NCBI RefSeq assembly: GCF_029510815.1
Contig: NZ_CP120360.1
Coordinates: 2,542,001-2,606,000 of the forward strand
Direction: 5' to 3'
DNA length: 64,000 nucleotides
From: Janibacter sp. DB-40
GTDB taxonomy: Bacteria > Actinomycetota > Actinomycetes > Actinomycetales > Dermatophilaceae
Shown: positions 42,259-51,009 of the stretch, in pieces
Layout of the letters: every line of letters starts with the position of its first letter
Position numbering within the stretch: position 1 is the stretch's first letter
Notes under the pieces: model-generated
Databases searched by the model: none
What the model was told of the DNA's origin: nothing
What the model saw: only the letters and a program-made list of their open reading frames with translations
Position numbers and translations under genes: made by a program

Positions 42259-43160
42259 GCCGTGCTGACGGGGGCGTGCAGCCGGTAGGCGGCAGGGACG
42301 ACGCGCCAGGTGCGCTCGCGGCGGGGCTCGAGCTCCTCGCCGTCGGAGTTCGCGCCGAAGGCGTGGTTGACACCGGTGACGGTCACCGTCTGCACCCGCA
42401 TGGAGACGACATCGTCGAGTCGCGTGTGGCGTCCCCTGTTGACCGTCGCGGCGTACAGCAGGCGTCGTCTCGGGGAGATCGTGCGGGAGATGACGAGCTC
42501 GGCCCGGCCGTCACCCGGCTCTGCGTCGGGCGCGATCCGGGTGCCCCCGCCGACGCTCTGGCCGATCGTCACGGCGACCTGCAGGATGTGGTGCCGGCCG
42601 TCGGCCACGACCTGGCCGTCCGCCACCACCCTCAGTCGCCGCCCGGTCTGGCCGAACCCCGCGGCGAAGCCCCCGATGACGTACCCGATCGGCCCGAACC
42701 GTTCCTTCCAGGGCGCGGCGATGCGACCGGCCTCCTCCCCGACGCCGATGTGGACGGCGTTGGCGACGATCCGGTCCTCGTCGTCGATGAGCACGTCGAT
42801 CGGCCGCGCCGGGCTGTCGATGACGACCCGGGCTGCCTCGGCCGGGTCCGTGGGCAGCTCGACGGTGCGGGCGAAGTCGTTGCCCGTCCCCATCGGCAGC
42901 AGACCCACGGTCGGCGGGTCCTCGCCCAGGTGGCCTGCGCGGCACAGGGCCGTGACGAAGGCGTTGAGCGACCCGTCGCCGCCCGCGACGACGATCTCGC
43001 GCCCGTCGCTCCGGGCGATGGCCTCGGTCAGCTCCTGGATCGTGTCGGTGGTGACGACGTCGACGTCACCGTGCTCTCGCAGCACCCCGAGGGCAGCGTC
43101 GGTGCGCTCCCGGTCGCTGGTGCCGGCGGAGGAGTTGGCGATGAAGAGGAACCGTCTCAC
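42255..43160 (-). CDS. Diacylglycerol/lipid kinase family protein
   Basis: A 301-residue DAGK-catalytic-domain protein. VVAGGDGSLNAFV and the glycine-rich LLPMGTGNDFARTV are the nucleotide motifs; IGVGEEAG and FGANSDGEEL occur in the C-terminal beta domain. Related enzymes phosphorylate diacylglycerol or other membrane lipids; the substrate is not evident. It overlaps the proline-dehydrogenase-like gene and follows the ABC transporter by 21 bases. Confidence 0.88.
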   Translation of the reverse strand: MRRFLFIANSSAGTSDRERTDAALGVLREHGDVDVVTTDTIQELTEAIARSDGREIVVAGGDGSLNAFVTALCRAGHLGEDPPTVGLLPMGTGNDFARTVELPTDPAEAARVVIDSPARPIDVLIDDEDRIVANAVHIGVGEEAGRIAAPWKERFGPIGYVIGGFAAGFGQTGRRLRVVADGQVVADGRHHILQVAVTIGQSVGGGTRIAPDAEPGDGRAELVISRTISPRRRLLYAATVNRGRHTRLDDVVSMRVQTVTVTGVNHAFGANSDGEELEPRRERTWRVVPAAYRLHAPVSTA

Positions 43161-43181
43161 GCCGTCACCCTACGGCTGCGG

Positions 43182-43916
43182 TCACGGGGTACGGCGCCGC
43201 AGGGTGAGGCTGCCGAGGACGAGGGCGACCGCGATCCAGATCGCGATGACGAGCAGCGGGAGGCCGAGGTCCTCAGCCGGCTCGGCGCTGCGCGCCACGG
43301 CGTACGCCGCGTCGACGACGTGGGACAGCGGCAGGACGTCGGAGACGAGCTCGAGCGTGCGGGGCAGCTGGTCGCGGGGCACGAGGAGACCGCACAGCAG
43401 GAACTGCGGCAGGACCGTCGCGGGCATCAGCTGGACGGCCTGGAACTCGGTGCTGGCGAAGGCCGAGGCGAAGAGCCCCAGCACCGTCCCGAGCACCCCG
43501 CTGCCGACGACGACGAGGACGAGCCATGTCAGCGCGCCGGCGATCTGCAGCCCGAAGAGCCACACCGTGATCGCGGTGACGATCGCACCCTGGATGATGG
43601 CGAGGAGGCCGAAGGCGAGAGCGTAGCCGACGACGAGGTCACCCTTGCCCAGCGGCGTGGTCAGCAGCCGCTCGAGGGTGCCACTCGTGCGCTCGCGGAG
43701 GGTGGCGACGCTCGTGACGACGAACATGATGACGAAGGGGAAGATCGCCACGAGGACCGGACCGATCCGGTCGAAGATCGGGCTGTCGACGTAGATCCAC
43801 GCGAGCAGGCCCATCAGCACGATCGGCATGACCACCAGCAGCGCGAGCGTGCGGTGGTCCCGACGCACCTGCCGCAGCACGCGGGCCGCGGTCGCGAGCG
43901 TCAGTCGCGGGATCAT
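43182..43916 (-). CDS. ABC-2 type transporter permease
   Basis: A 244-residue membrane protein with six hydrophobic segments and the ABC-2 signature TLRERTSGTLERLLTTPLGK before the second segment. ATG 43916 overlaps the stop of the ATPase gene (ATGA). With the ATPase it forms a small exporter of the drug/antibiotic type. Confidence 0.9.
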   Translation of the reverse strand: MIPRLTLATAARVLRQVRRDHRTLALLVVMPIVLMGLLAWIYVDSPIFDRIGPVLVAIFPFVIMFVVTSVATLRERTSGTLERLLTTPLGKGDLVVGYALAFGLLAIIQGAIVTAITVWLFGLQIAGALTWLVLVVVGSGVLGTVLGLFASAFASTEFQAVQLMPATVLPQFLLCGLLVPRDQLPRTLELVSDVLPLSHVVDAAYAVARSAEPAEDLGLPLLVIAIWIAVALVLGSLTLRRRTP

Positions 43917-44635
43917 GCCGCCGCCCCCTCGACGAGCGCGAGGAAGGCGCCCTCGGCGTCCTCGGCGCCGGTGTGCTCGAGCAGCCGGGCCGGGGTGTCG
44001 TCGGCGAGCACCACCCCTTCGCGCAGGAGGACCAGGCGGTCGCACCGGCTGGCCTCGTCCATCACGTGGCTGGAGACGAGCAGCGTCACGCCGTCCTCGG
44101 CGAGCCGGCGGAAGAGGCTCCACAGGTCGCGCCGCAGCACCGGGTCGAGACCGACCGTCGGCTCGTCGAGGACGAGCAGCTCCGGGTCGCCGACGAGGGC
44201 GGCGGCGAGGGAGGCCCGGCTGCGCTGTCCGCCCGAGAGCTCGTCGGTGCGGTCGTCGGCGTGCTCGGTCAGGCCGACGCGCGCCACCACGGCCTCTGCG
44301 GTCGCCGCCGGGTCGGCGACCCCGAGCAGCCGGGCGAAGTGGGTGACGTTCTCCCGGACGGTGAGGTCGCCGTACACGCTCGGCGACTGGGTGACGTACC
44401 CGACCCGCTTGCGTAGTCGCCGGTGGCCGGCCGGCAGACCGAGGACCTCGACGTCACCACCGTCGATGCGCTGCACGCCGACGACGGCACGCATCACGGT
44501 CGACTTGCCACCCCCGCTGGGCCCGAGGAGGCCGACCACCTGGCCCGCCGGCACCCGCAGGTCCAGGCCGGGGAGCACCAGCCGCCCACCCCGGGTGACG
44601 GTCAGCCCGGCGATCTCGATCACGTAATTCCCCAT
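43913..44635 (-). CDS. ABC transporter ATP-binding protein
   Basis: A 240-residue ATPase partnered with the ABC-2 permease. Walker A GPSGGGKST, Q-loop VGYVTQSPSVYG, signature ELSGGQRSRASLAAAL, Walker B LLVLDEPTVGLDP and switch histidine VSSHVMDEA. ATG 44635 (MGNYVIEI) was preferred over a TTG 36 bases upstream. Substrate unknown; the TetR gene 71 bases upstream on the same strand is the likely regulator. Confidence 0.92.
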   Translation of the reverse strand: MGNYVIEIAGLTVTRGGRLVLPGLDLRVPAGQVVGLLGPSGGGKSTVMRAVVGVQRIDGGDVEVLGLPAGHRRLRKRVGYVTQSPSVYGDLTVRENVTHFARLLGVADPAATAEAVVARVGLTEHADDRTDELSGGQRSRASLAAALVGDPELLVLDEPTVGLDPVLRRDLWSLFRRLAEDGVTLLVSSHVMDEASRCDRLVLLREGVVLADDTPARLLEHTGAEDAEGAFLALVEGAAA

Positions 44636-44682
44636 GTGATGAATGCTCCTCCCGTCCCGTGATCTGCGCAACCCTCGCCGTG

Positions 44683-44700
44683 CCCCCTCGGTCGTGGGGG
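44683..44700 (-). terminator. Small hairpin after the TetR gene
   Basis: CCCCC (44683-44687), 8-base loop, GGGGG (44696-44700), 7 bases beyond the TetR stop. It may end the TIM-barrel/TetR transcript before the ABC genes. The stem is short, so read-through is likely. Confidence 0.4.
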
Positions 44701-44706
44701 TCGCGA

Positions 44707-45291
44707 TCAGGGGACGAGCAGCGCCTGGATCGGCGGGGCCAGGACCGCGACGATCTCCTCGGGGTCGGCGTCGGCCATCGGGGGGACCTCGAGGAGGTAA
44801 CGCAGCAGGGCCATCCCCACCAGCTGCGCGCCGACCGCCGCGACCGCCAGATCCGGCAGGACGTCCTCGTCACCGAAGATGTGCGCCAGGCTCCTGAGGA
44901 TGCTGCGGGAGACGAAGTCGCGCAGCAGGTGCGCCGCCTCCTCGTGGGAGGCCACGGCTCCCACGAGCGCCCGGAAGCGGTCCCGCCCCTCGGGGCCGTC
45001 CCACACGCGCAGGAAGGTGCGCACGACCCGCTCTCCCGCGCCCTCGTGCGGACCGGCCACGGCCGCCGTGATCTGCTCCTCGATACCGGCCGGCACGCCG
45101 ACGACCTCGGAGAACAGGCCGGGCTTGCCGTCGAAGTAGTGGTGGACGAGAGCCGGGTCCACCCCGGCCTCCCTGGCGACTCCCCGGACCGAGGTGCCGT
45201 CGTACCCCTTCGCCGCGAAGAGGCCCCGGGCCACGTCGAGGATCTCGGCGCGCGTGTCCGCGCCCCCGGACCGGCGGCCGCGCGCGCTCAT
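44707..45291 (-). CDS. TetR-family transcriptional regulator
   Basis: A 194-residue regulator with HTH at about 12-58 (DTRAEILDVARGLFAAKGYD, then VRGVAREAGVDPALVHHYF) and a TetR C-terminal domain of the AcrR/AefR drug type. ATG 45291 overlaps the TIM-barrel gene stop (ATGA). It precedes the ABC exporter and probably represses it. Confidence 0.88.
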   Translation of the reverse strand: MSARGRRSGGADTRAEILDVARGLFAAKGYDGTSVRGVAREAGVDPALVHHYFDGKPGLFSEVVGVPAGIEEQITAAVAGPHEGAGERVVRTFLRVWDGPEGRDRFRALVGAVASHEEAAHLLRDFVSRSILRSLAHIFGDEDVLPDLAVAAVGAQLVGMALLRYLLEVPPMADADPEEIVAVLAPPIQALLVP

Positions 45292-46106
45292 GACGAGGCG
45301 ACGTCGGGCACCGGCGCGGCCTGGCCGAGGTGGTGGCGGGCGAAGTCGAGCGACTCGCGCAGGTCGAGCTCGCGCTCCTTCGGGCGCCGACGGGTGCCGA
45401 CCTCCAGGACGACCGCCCCGGCGAAGCCGCTGCCCGTGATGTGGTCGAGGACCTCCGCGCACGGCTGGGTCCCCCGGCCCGGGACGAGGTGGTCGTCCTT
45501 GAGCGTCGTCAGCATCCCGTCGGCGAGGTGGATGTGGGCCAGACGCTCCGCGAGGTCCAGCACCATCTGCAGGGCATCGCTGCGCGAGGTCGCGGTGTGC
45601 GACAGGTCGACGGTCACGTGGTCGTACGGCTGGGGCACCGGGTCCCAGTGCGGCAGGTAGGCCTGCACCGACTGCCCCCGGGCCGCCCACGGGAACATGT
45701 TCTCCACCGCGAGGACGATGTCGCTGTCGTGCTCGCGCGCGGCGACGCCGTCGGGGAAGTTGCGGGCGTACTCCTTCTGCCAGCGGAAGGGCGGGTGCAG
45801 CACGACCGTCGGCGCCCCCACCGCGTGGGCCAGCTCGATCGAGCGGTCGACCTTGCCCCACGCGTCCGTCCCCAGGACGCGCTGGGTCAGCAGCAGCGTC
45901 GGCGCGTGGATGGAGACGATGTCCAGGCCGTGGTGGTCCGCGAGCGCGTTGAGCGCCTTGGCGTTCTGCGAGATCGGGTCGTTCCACACCATGACCTCGA
46001 TGCCGTCGTAGCCGAGGTCGGCCGCGTACTCGAAGGCCGCCGCCGTCCCTGCCGGGTACACGGATGCCGTGGACAGGGCCACCGGGATCGCGCCTGCTTC
46101 AGCCAT
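45288..46106 (-). CDS. Sugar phosphate isomerase/epimerase-type TIM barrel
   Basis: A 272-residue AP-endonuclease-2/xylose-isomerase-like barrel: LGYDGIEVMVW, VSIHAPTLLLTQ, LAVENMF, TVDLSHTATS, AHIHLADG and VLEVGTR give the metal-binding Glu, His and Asp set. It matches the Rv0498 position next to Ppx in mycobacteria. Substrate unknown. ATG 46106; the longer upstream frame enters the hairpin region. Confidence 0.85.
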   Translation of the reverse strand: MAEAGAIPVALSTASVYPAGTAAAFEYAADLGYDGIEVMVWNDPISQNAKALNALADHHGLDIVSIHAPTLLLTQRVLGTDAWGKVDRSIELAHAVGAPTVVLHPPFRWQKEYARNFPDGVAAREHDSDIVLAVENMFPWAARGQSVQAYLPHWDPVPQPYDHVTVDLSHTATSRSDALQMVLDLAERLAHIHLADGMLTTLKDDHLVPGRGTQPCAEVLDHITGSGFAGAVVLEVGTRRRPKERELDLRESLDFARHHLGQAAPVPDVASS

Positions 46107-46161
46107 ACCTCGAGCGTAGACCTCTGAGTCCACGGCGCCGGCGGTGATGGGAGCCGGACAC

Positions 46162-46293
46162 CAGCGGCCCGCAGAGGAAGGGCACGGCGGCCCTTGGCGC
46201 ACCGCCCGGACTCGTTGGTCTTCGGCCGAACGTCGTCGTCATGGTCCGGGCGGCGGCCGGAGCCGGGCCACCATCCCCTTCCTCTGCGGGCTG
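46162..46293. repeat. Long imperfect intergenic hairpin
   Basis: CAGCGGCCCGCAGAGGAAGGG (46162-46182, first 20 bases CAGCGGCCCGCAGAGGAAGG) pairs with 46275-46293, and an inner stem pairs GGCGGCCC...CCGCCCGGAC (46186-46211) with 46241-46270. It fills nearly the whole 192-base gap between ppx (ends 46299) and the TIM-barrel gene (starts 46106), both on the minus strand. It may terminate ppx or fold as a leader. Confidence 0.6.
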
Positions 46294-46298
46294 TCGGG

Positions 46299-47225
46299 TC
46301 AGCTCATGTGGTCGAGGTAGCGCAGCAGCACGCCCTCGCGCATCGCCCAGGGGCAGATGGTCAGCTCCGTGACACCGAACAGGTCCATCGCTGCCTCGGC
46401 GACGATCCCACCGGCGAGGATCTGCTGCGCGCGGGCGGCGCTGACCCCGGCGAGGGTGGCGCGCTCGCCAGCGGTCATCGGTGCGACCTTCGCGATCGTC
46501 TCGCGCACGTCGTCCACGCGCAGCGTGCGCAGGACGTAGGGGCCCTCACCGCTCGGCGCGGCGCCGGCGATCCGGGCCAGCGAGCGCATCGTCTTGCTCG
46601 TGCCGACGACGCTGACCGGGGATGCCGCCTTGGCGTAGGGACGGATCTCCTTGGCCAGGGTCGCGCGGACCGCTCGCCGGGCGGCCCTGATGGCCTCGGG
46701 TGTCGGCGGGTCCCCCGGCAGGTGGTCCCGGGTGACGCGTCCCGCTCCGAGGAGGAGGGACTTGGCGACGTCCGGCTCCTCGTCGTCGCCGAGGGTGAGC
46801 TCGAGGGAGCCGCCACCGATGTCGATGACGAGCAACCTCCCGGCGGACCACCCGACCCAGCGGCGGGCGGCGAGGAAGGTCAGCCGTGCCTCGTCGACGC
46901 CCTCGAGGACCTCGAGGTCCACGCCGGTCTCCTCGCGCACGCGGTCGAGGACGGCGTCCCCGTTGGGGGCCTCGCGGATGGCGCTGGTGGCGAAGGCGAG
47001 GATCTCCTCCACGCCCTGGTCCTCGGCGATCTCGAGGCACTCGGTGACGAACCGGGACAGGTCGGCCGCCCCGGACTCGTCGATGGCCCCCTCTGCGTCG
47101 ACGTGCTCGGCGAGGCGCAGCACCATCTTGTGCTTGGTGGCCGGGATCGGCGCGGCACCATGGTGTGCGTCCACCACGAGCAGGTGGACGGTGTTCGAGC
47201 CGATGTCGATGACGCCAAGTCGCAC
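46299..47225 (-). CDS. ppx: Ppx/GppA-family phosphatase
   Basis: A 308-residue ASKHA-fold phosphatase acting on polyphosphate ends or pppGpp. ATP-like phosphate motifs are [16 protein letters not shown] at the start and [15 protein letters not shown] (about 132-146). It is the short form without the C-terminal HD domain. It is divergent from the cysteine-rich protein gene, as ppx (Rv0496) and Rv0495c are in M. tuberculosis. Polyphosphate or pppGpp preference cannot be judged. Confidence 0.9.
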   Translation of the reverse strand: MRLGVIDIGSNTVHLLVVDAHHGAAPIPATKHKMVLRLAEHVDAEGAIDESGAADLSRFVTECLEIAEDQGVEEILAFATSAIREAPNGDAVLDRVREETGVDLEVLEGVDEARLTFLAARRWVGWSAGRLLVIDIGGGSLELTLGDDEEPDVAKSLLLGAGRVTRDHLPGDPPTPEAIRAARRAVRATLAKEIRPYAKAASPVSVVGTSKTMRSLARIAGAAPSGEGPYVLRTLRVDDVRETIAKVAPMTAGERATLAGVSAARAQQILAGGIVAEAAMDLFGVTELTICPWAMREGVLLRYLDHMS

Positions 47226-47292
47226 GGGGCCACAGTAGACCCCGGAGGAGATCGAGCGGTCGCGCGGCTGCGCTCCCCACTAGGGTGTCGCC

Positions 47293-48132
47293 GTGGAGCA
47301 GGACAACGAGCAGCACCCCGGCGAGACCGACCTGGCAACGGCCCGCACCTGGGTCGAGTTCGACGACCCGGCCGAGGAGGGGCAGCGCTTCCGCTGCGAC
47401 CTGACCTGGCTGACGTCGTCGTGGACGTGCATCTTCGGCAACGGCTGCCACGGCATCGACGCCGACGAACCGGACTTCGGGTGCTGCGTGCTCGGCGCGC
47501 ACTTCACCGACAAGGACGACGTCACGCGGGTCAAGGCGATCGCCGACGAGCTCGGCGAGGACGAGTGGCAGCTGCACCCGGGCACCACCCGCCGGTCGGC
47601 GTGGACGGAGAAGGAGGACGGCGAGCTGAAGACGAAGGTCGTCGACGGGGCCTGCATCTTCTTCAACCGTCCCGGCTTCCCCGCAGGGGCGGGCTGCGCG
47701 CTGCACCAGCACGCGATCCTCACCGGCGTCGAGCCGCACACGACCAAGCCGGACGTGTGCTGGCAGCTGCCGATCCGCCGCACCTACCGCGACGTCGAGC
47801 TGCCCGACGGGACCACCTACCTCGAGGTGAGCATCGGCGAGTACGACCGCCGCGGGTGGGGTCCGGGCGGTCACGAGCTCGACTGGTACTGCTCGGGCAG
47901 CCCCGATGCGCACACCGCTCCCGACCCGGTCTACGTCAGCGAGCGTCCGGGGCTGATCGAGCTCATGGGCGAGCAGGGGTACGCGGAGCTCGCCGAGCGC
48001 TGCGAGGCCCACCTCGCCCTCGTGGCCGCGGCGACCGGCGCGAAGGGGGCAGCGGGCCCCCCTTCGCCCGGAGGCCGGGACCTGCTGCCGCTGCTCGTCC
48101 ACCCCGCGACCCTGGCCGCCCGGGAGAGGTGA
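47293..48132 (+). CDS. Cysteine-rich conserved protein (DUF3109/Rv0495c-like)
   Basis: A 279-residue soluble protein. Cysteines cluster in [45 protein letters not shown] and [12 protein letters not shown], which suggests bound zinc or an iron-sulfur cluster as in YkgJ-type proteins. Near the C-terminus [15 protein letters not shown] looks inserted and is encoded by an inverted pair of the iterated motif (48040-48067). Its stop overlaps the glcD start (TGATG). From memory it matches Rv0495c, also beside ppx. Function unknown. Confidence 0.8.
   Translation: MEQDNEQHPGETDLATARTWVEFDDPAEEGQRFRCDLTWLTSSWTCIFGNGCHGIDADEPDFGCCVLGAHFTDKDDVTRVKAIADELGEDEWQLHPGTTRRSAWTEKEDGELKTKVVDGACIFFNRPGFPAGAGCALHQHAILTGVEPHTTKPDVCWQLPIRRTYRDVELPDGTTYLEVSIGEYDRRGWGPGGHELDWYCSGSPDAHTAPDPVYVSERPGLIELMGEQGYAELAERCEAHLALVAAATGAKGAAGPPSPGGRDLLPLLVHPATLAARER
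48040..48067. repeat. Inverted pair of the iterated GC-rich motif in the cysteine-rich protein gene
   Basis: GCGAAGGGGG (48040-48049), loop CAGCGGG, CCCCCCTTCGC (48057-48067). Arms and loop length are the same as in the ABC-F gene copy at 12585-12612, though the genes are unrelated and on opposite strands. Confidence 0.7.
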
Positions 48133-49550
48133 TGGACCCGGTTGCCCTGCTCGACCTCGTCCGGGGCGAGCTCGCCCCGGAGACGGGCGACGGGGTGGTC
48201 ACCACCGAGGCCGACGTGGTCGCCGCGCACTCGCGGGACGAGGCGCTCTTCTGCCCGCACGACGGCGCCCTGGCCCTGGTGCGGGCGCGGACGGTGGCGG
48301 ACGTGCAGGCGACGATGCGCTTCGCCTCCCGGCACGGCATCCCCGTCGTCCCCCAGGGGGCCCGCACCGGCCTGTCCGGCGGCGCCAACGCCGTACCCGG
48401 CTGCCTGCTGCTGTCCGTCGCGTCGATGACGCGGATCCTCGACCTCGACCTCGGTGAGCGCACCGTCACGGTCGAGCCGGGGATCATCAACCAGGACCTC
48501 AAGGACGCCGTCGCCCGGCACGGCCTGTCGTACCCGCCCGACCCGGGATCGGTGGCGATCTCCTCCGTCGGCGGCAACGTCGCGACCAACGCCGGCGGCC
48601 TGTGCTGCGTGAAGTACGGCGTGACCCGCGACTACGTGCGGGCACTGGAGGTCGTGCTCGCCGACGGCACCCTGACCACGATCGGGGCGAGGACGGCGAA
48701 GGGGGTGGCCGGGCTCGACCTGCGCGGCCTCTTCGTCGGGTCGGAGGGGACGCTCGGCGTCATCGTCGGGATCACGCTGCGCCTCGTGCCGCTCATGCCG
48801 CCGCCGCTGACCGCGGTCGCGACCTTCGCCGACGAGCGGGCCGGCGCCGCGACCGTGTCGGCCCTCATGGCCTCCGGTGCGCAGCCGTCGATGCTCGAGT
48901 CGCTGGACCGCACCAGTTTGGACATGCTCAACGCCTACGGCGACTTCGGCCTGGACGCGCACGCCGGCGCGATGCTGCTCATGCAGTCCGACGGCGGGGG
49001 CAGCCGGGAGAGCGCCCTGGCGGAGGTCGAGGCCTTCACCGAGCAGGCCCGCTCGCACGGCGCGCTCGACGTCGCCTTCTCCGACGACGCCGCCGACAAC
49101 GAGGCCCTCGTGGCCGCCCGCCGCCTGGCGCAGACGGCCTACGAGCACCACGCCCGCTCCCACGGGGGCGGGCAGCTCCTCGACGACGTGTGCGTCCCGC
49201 GCGAGCAGCTGCCGACGTTCTACGAGCGCCTCGACGGCATCCGCGCCGCCACCGGGCTGACGATCGCGACGGTCGCCCACGCCGGCGACGGCAACCTGCA
49301 CCCCTCGATCTTCTTCTCCACCGCCGACCCGGACGAGGTCGACCGGGCGCACCGGGCCTTCGACGACATCATGCGGCTCGGGCTGGACCTCGGCGGCACG
49401 ATCACCGGCGAGCACGGCGTCGGCCGGCTCAAGCGGGGGTGGCTCGCCCGCGAGCTCGACGAGGGCAACCGGGGCATCCACCGGGCCGTCAAGACCGCGC
49501 TGGACCCCCACGGGATCCTCAACCCGGGCACGATGTTCGCCGACCTGTGA
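48132..49550 (+). CDS. FAD-linked oxidase, glycolate oxidase GlcD type
   Basis: A 472-residue flavoprotein. The N-terminal FAD_binding_4 domain (about 40-220) has IPVVPQGARTGLSGGANA, PPDPGSVAISSVGGNVATNAGG split over two motifs, and KGVAGLDLRGLFVGSEGTLG. The C-terminal FAD-linked oxidase domain has HAGDGNLHPSIF and GGTITGEHGVGRLKR. Family members oxidize D-lactate, glycolate or D-2-hydroxyglutarate. No GlcE or GlcF gene follows, so electrons may go to another acceptor. It is coupled to the cysteine-rich protein gene by a TGATG overlap. Confidence 0.9.
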   Translation: MDPVALLDLVRGELAPETGDGVVTTEADVVAAHSRDEALFCPHDGALALVRARTVADVQATMRFASRHGIPVVPQGARTGLSGGANAVPGCLLLSVASMTRILDLDLGERTVTVEPGIINQDLKDAVARHGLSYPPDPGSVAISSVGGNVATNAGGLCCVKYGVTRDYVRALEVVLADGTLTTIGARTAKGVAGLDLRGLFVGSEGTLGVIVGITLRLVPLMPPPLTAVATFADERAGAATVSALMASGAQPSMLESLDRTSLDMLNAYGDFGLDAHAGAMLLMQSDGGGSRESALAEVEAFTEQARSHGALDVAFSDDAADNEALVAARRLAQTAYEHHARSHGGGQLLDDVCVPREQLPTFYERLDGIRAATGLTIATVAHAGDGNLHPSIFFSTADPDEVDRAHRAFDDIMRLGLDLGGTITGEHGVGRLKRGWLARELDEGNRGIHRAVKTALDPHGILNPGTMFADL

Positions 49551-49606
49551 GGGCCCGGGCCGGACGCGGTCGGCCGTTGTCGCCCCCGCCGCGTAGGTTC
49601 TGAGTC

Positions 49607-50992
49607 ATGGCGAGCAAGAAGGCACCCGTCCACCGGTGCAGCGAGTGCGGCTGGACGAGCGTGAAGTGGGTCGGCCGCTGCGGCGAGTGCCAGGCCTGGG
49701 GCACGGTCGAGGAGGTCGGCGGCGCGACCACCCGGACCTTCGCCGCCGCGCGCGTGGAGCGCCCGGCCGTGCCGATCCGTGAGGTCGACGGCGACCACGC
49801 CGCCCACCGCAGCTCCGGCGTTGCCGAGTTCGACCGCGTCCTCGGGGGCGGGCTCGTGCCGGGGTCGGTCGTGCTCGTCGCCGGCGAGCCGGGCATCGGC
49901 AAGTCGACGCTGCTGCTCGACGTCGCCGCGCGCGTCGGCGAGGGCAGGCGCGTGCTCTACATCAGCGGCGAGGAGTCCGCGGCCCAGGTGCGTGGTCGAG
50001 CCGAGCGGATCGGGGCGATCACCGACGGGCTCTACCTCGCCTCCGAGACCGACCTGGCGACCGTGCTGGCGCAGATCGACCAGGTGCGGCCGGACCTCGT
50101 CGTCATCGACTCGGTGCAGACCGTCGCCTCGGGCGAGGTCGACGGCGCCGCCGGCAACGTCGGCCAGGTCCGCGAGGTCGCCGGCTCGCTCATCCAGGCG
50201 GCCAAGACGGGTGGCTTCGCGATGCTCCTCGTCGGGCACGTGACCAAGGACGGGTCGATCGCCGGCCCGCGGGTGCTGGAGCACCTCGTCGACGTCGTCG
50301 TGCAGTTCGACGGCGACCGGCACTCCCGGCTGCGTCTGGTGCGCGCGGTGAAGAACCGCTACGGCCCCACCGACGAGGTCGGCTGCTTCGACCTGCACGA
50401 CACGGGCATCGTGGGGCTGAGCGACCCCAGCGGCCTCTTCCTGTCCAGCCGGCACATCACCGTCCCGGGCACCTGTGCGACCGTCACGCTCGAGGGGCGA
50501 CGACCGCTCGTCGTCGAGATCCAGGCCCTGGTCACCCCGTCCCAGATCCCGACGCCCCGCCGGGCCAACGTCGGCCTGGACTCCGGCCGCGTGGCGATGA
50601 TCATCGCCGTGCTCGACAAGCGTGCCGGAGCCCCCATCGTCGGGGCCGACACCTACGTCTCGACCGTCGGCGGGGTGAAGATCACCGAGCCGTCGAGCGA
50701 CCTGGCCGTCGCCGTGGCCATCGCGAGCGCCGTCCTCGAGCAGCCGGTCGCCCACGACCTGCTCGCGCTCGGCGAGGTCGGCCTGAGCGGCGAGGTGCGC
50801 CCTGCCGTCGGGGTGGCCCGCCGTCTGACCGAGGCCGCCCGGCTCGGCTTCCGCACCGCGCTCGTGCCGAAGGGAGCGCTGGCCGACGCCTCCCCTCCCC
50901 CCGGCATGGACGTCGTCGAGGTCGTCGACGTCGCCTCCGCGATCGAGCAGGTGCGAGCCCGCCCGCCCGCGAGCCGTTTGCGCTCCGTCTGA
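49607..50992 (+). CDS. radA: DNA repair protein RadA
   Basis: RecA-like branch-migration helicase of 461 residues. N-terminal zinc finger HRCSECGWTSVKWVGRCGEC, Walker A AGEPGIGKSTLLL (about 92-104), the RadA-specific KNRYGPTDEVG, and a C-terminal Lon-protease-like domain (about 300-450) with GEVGLSGEVR. It lies 17 bases upstream of disA; the radA-disA pair is conserved, and in B. subtilis the two proteins interact. Confidence 0.96.
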   Translation: MASKKAPVHRCSECGWTSVKWVGRCGECQAWGTVEEVGGATTRTFAAARVERPAVPIREVDGDHAAHRSSGVAEFDRVLGGGLVPGSVVLVAGEPGIGKSTLLLDVAARVGEGRRVLYISGEESAAQVRGRAERIGAITDGLYLASETDLATVLAQIDQVRPDLVVIDSVQTVASGEVDGAAGNVGQVREVAGSLIQAAKTGGFAMLLVGHVTKDGSIAGPRVLEHLVDVVVQFDGDRHSRLRLVRAVKNRYGPTDEVGCFDLHDTGIVGLSDPSGLFLSSRHITVPGTCATVTLEGRRPLVVEIQALVTPSQIPTPRRANVGLDSGRVAMIIAVLDKRAGAPIVGADTYVSTVGGVKITEPSSDLAVAVAIASAVLEQPVAHDLLALGEVGLSGEVRPAVGVARRLTEAARLGFRTALVPKGALADASPPPGMDVVEVVDVASAIEQVRARPPASRLRSV

Positions 50993-51009
50993 CGACCTAG
51001 ACTCGGCTC

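Noticed and set aside
43182..45291. Antibiotic biosynthesis or resistance island around the ABC exporter and TetR gene
   Set aside because: Only a two-gene exporter and its regulator are present; no biosynthetic enzymes, composition shift or mobile element.
47931..49511. Open frame of over 500 codons opposite glcD
   Set aside because: Antisense shadow of a well-supported flavoprotein gene; its composition is only Arg, Gly, Val, Glu and Asp.
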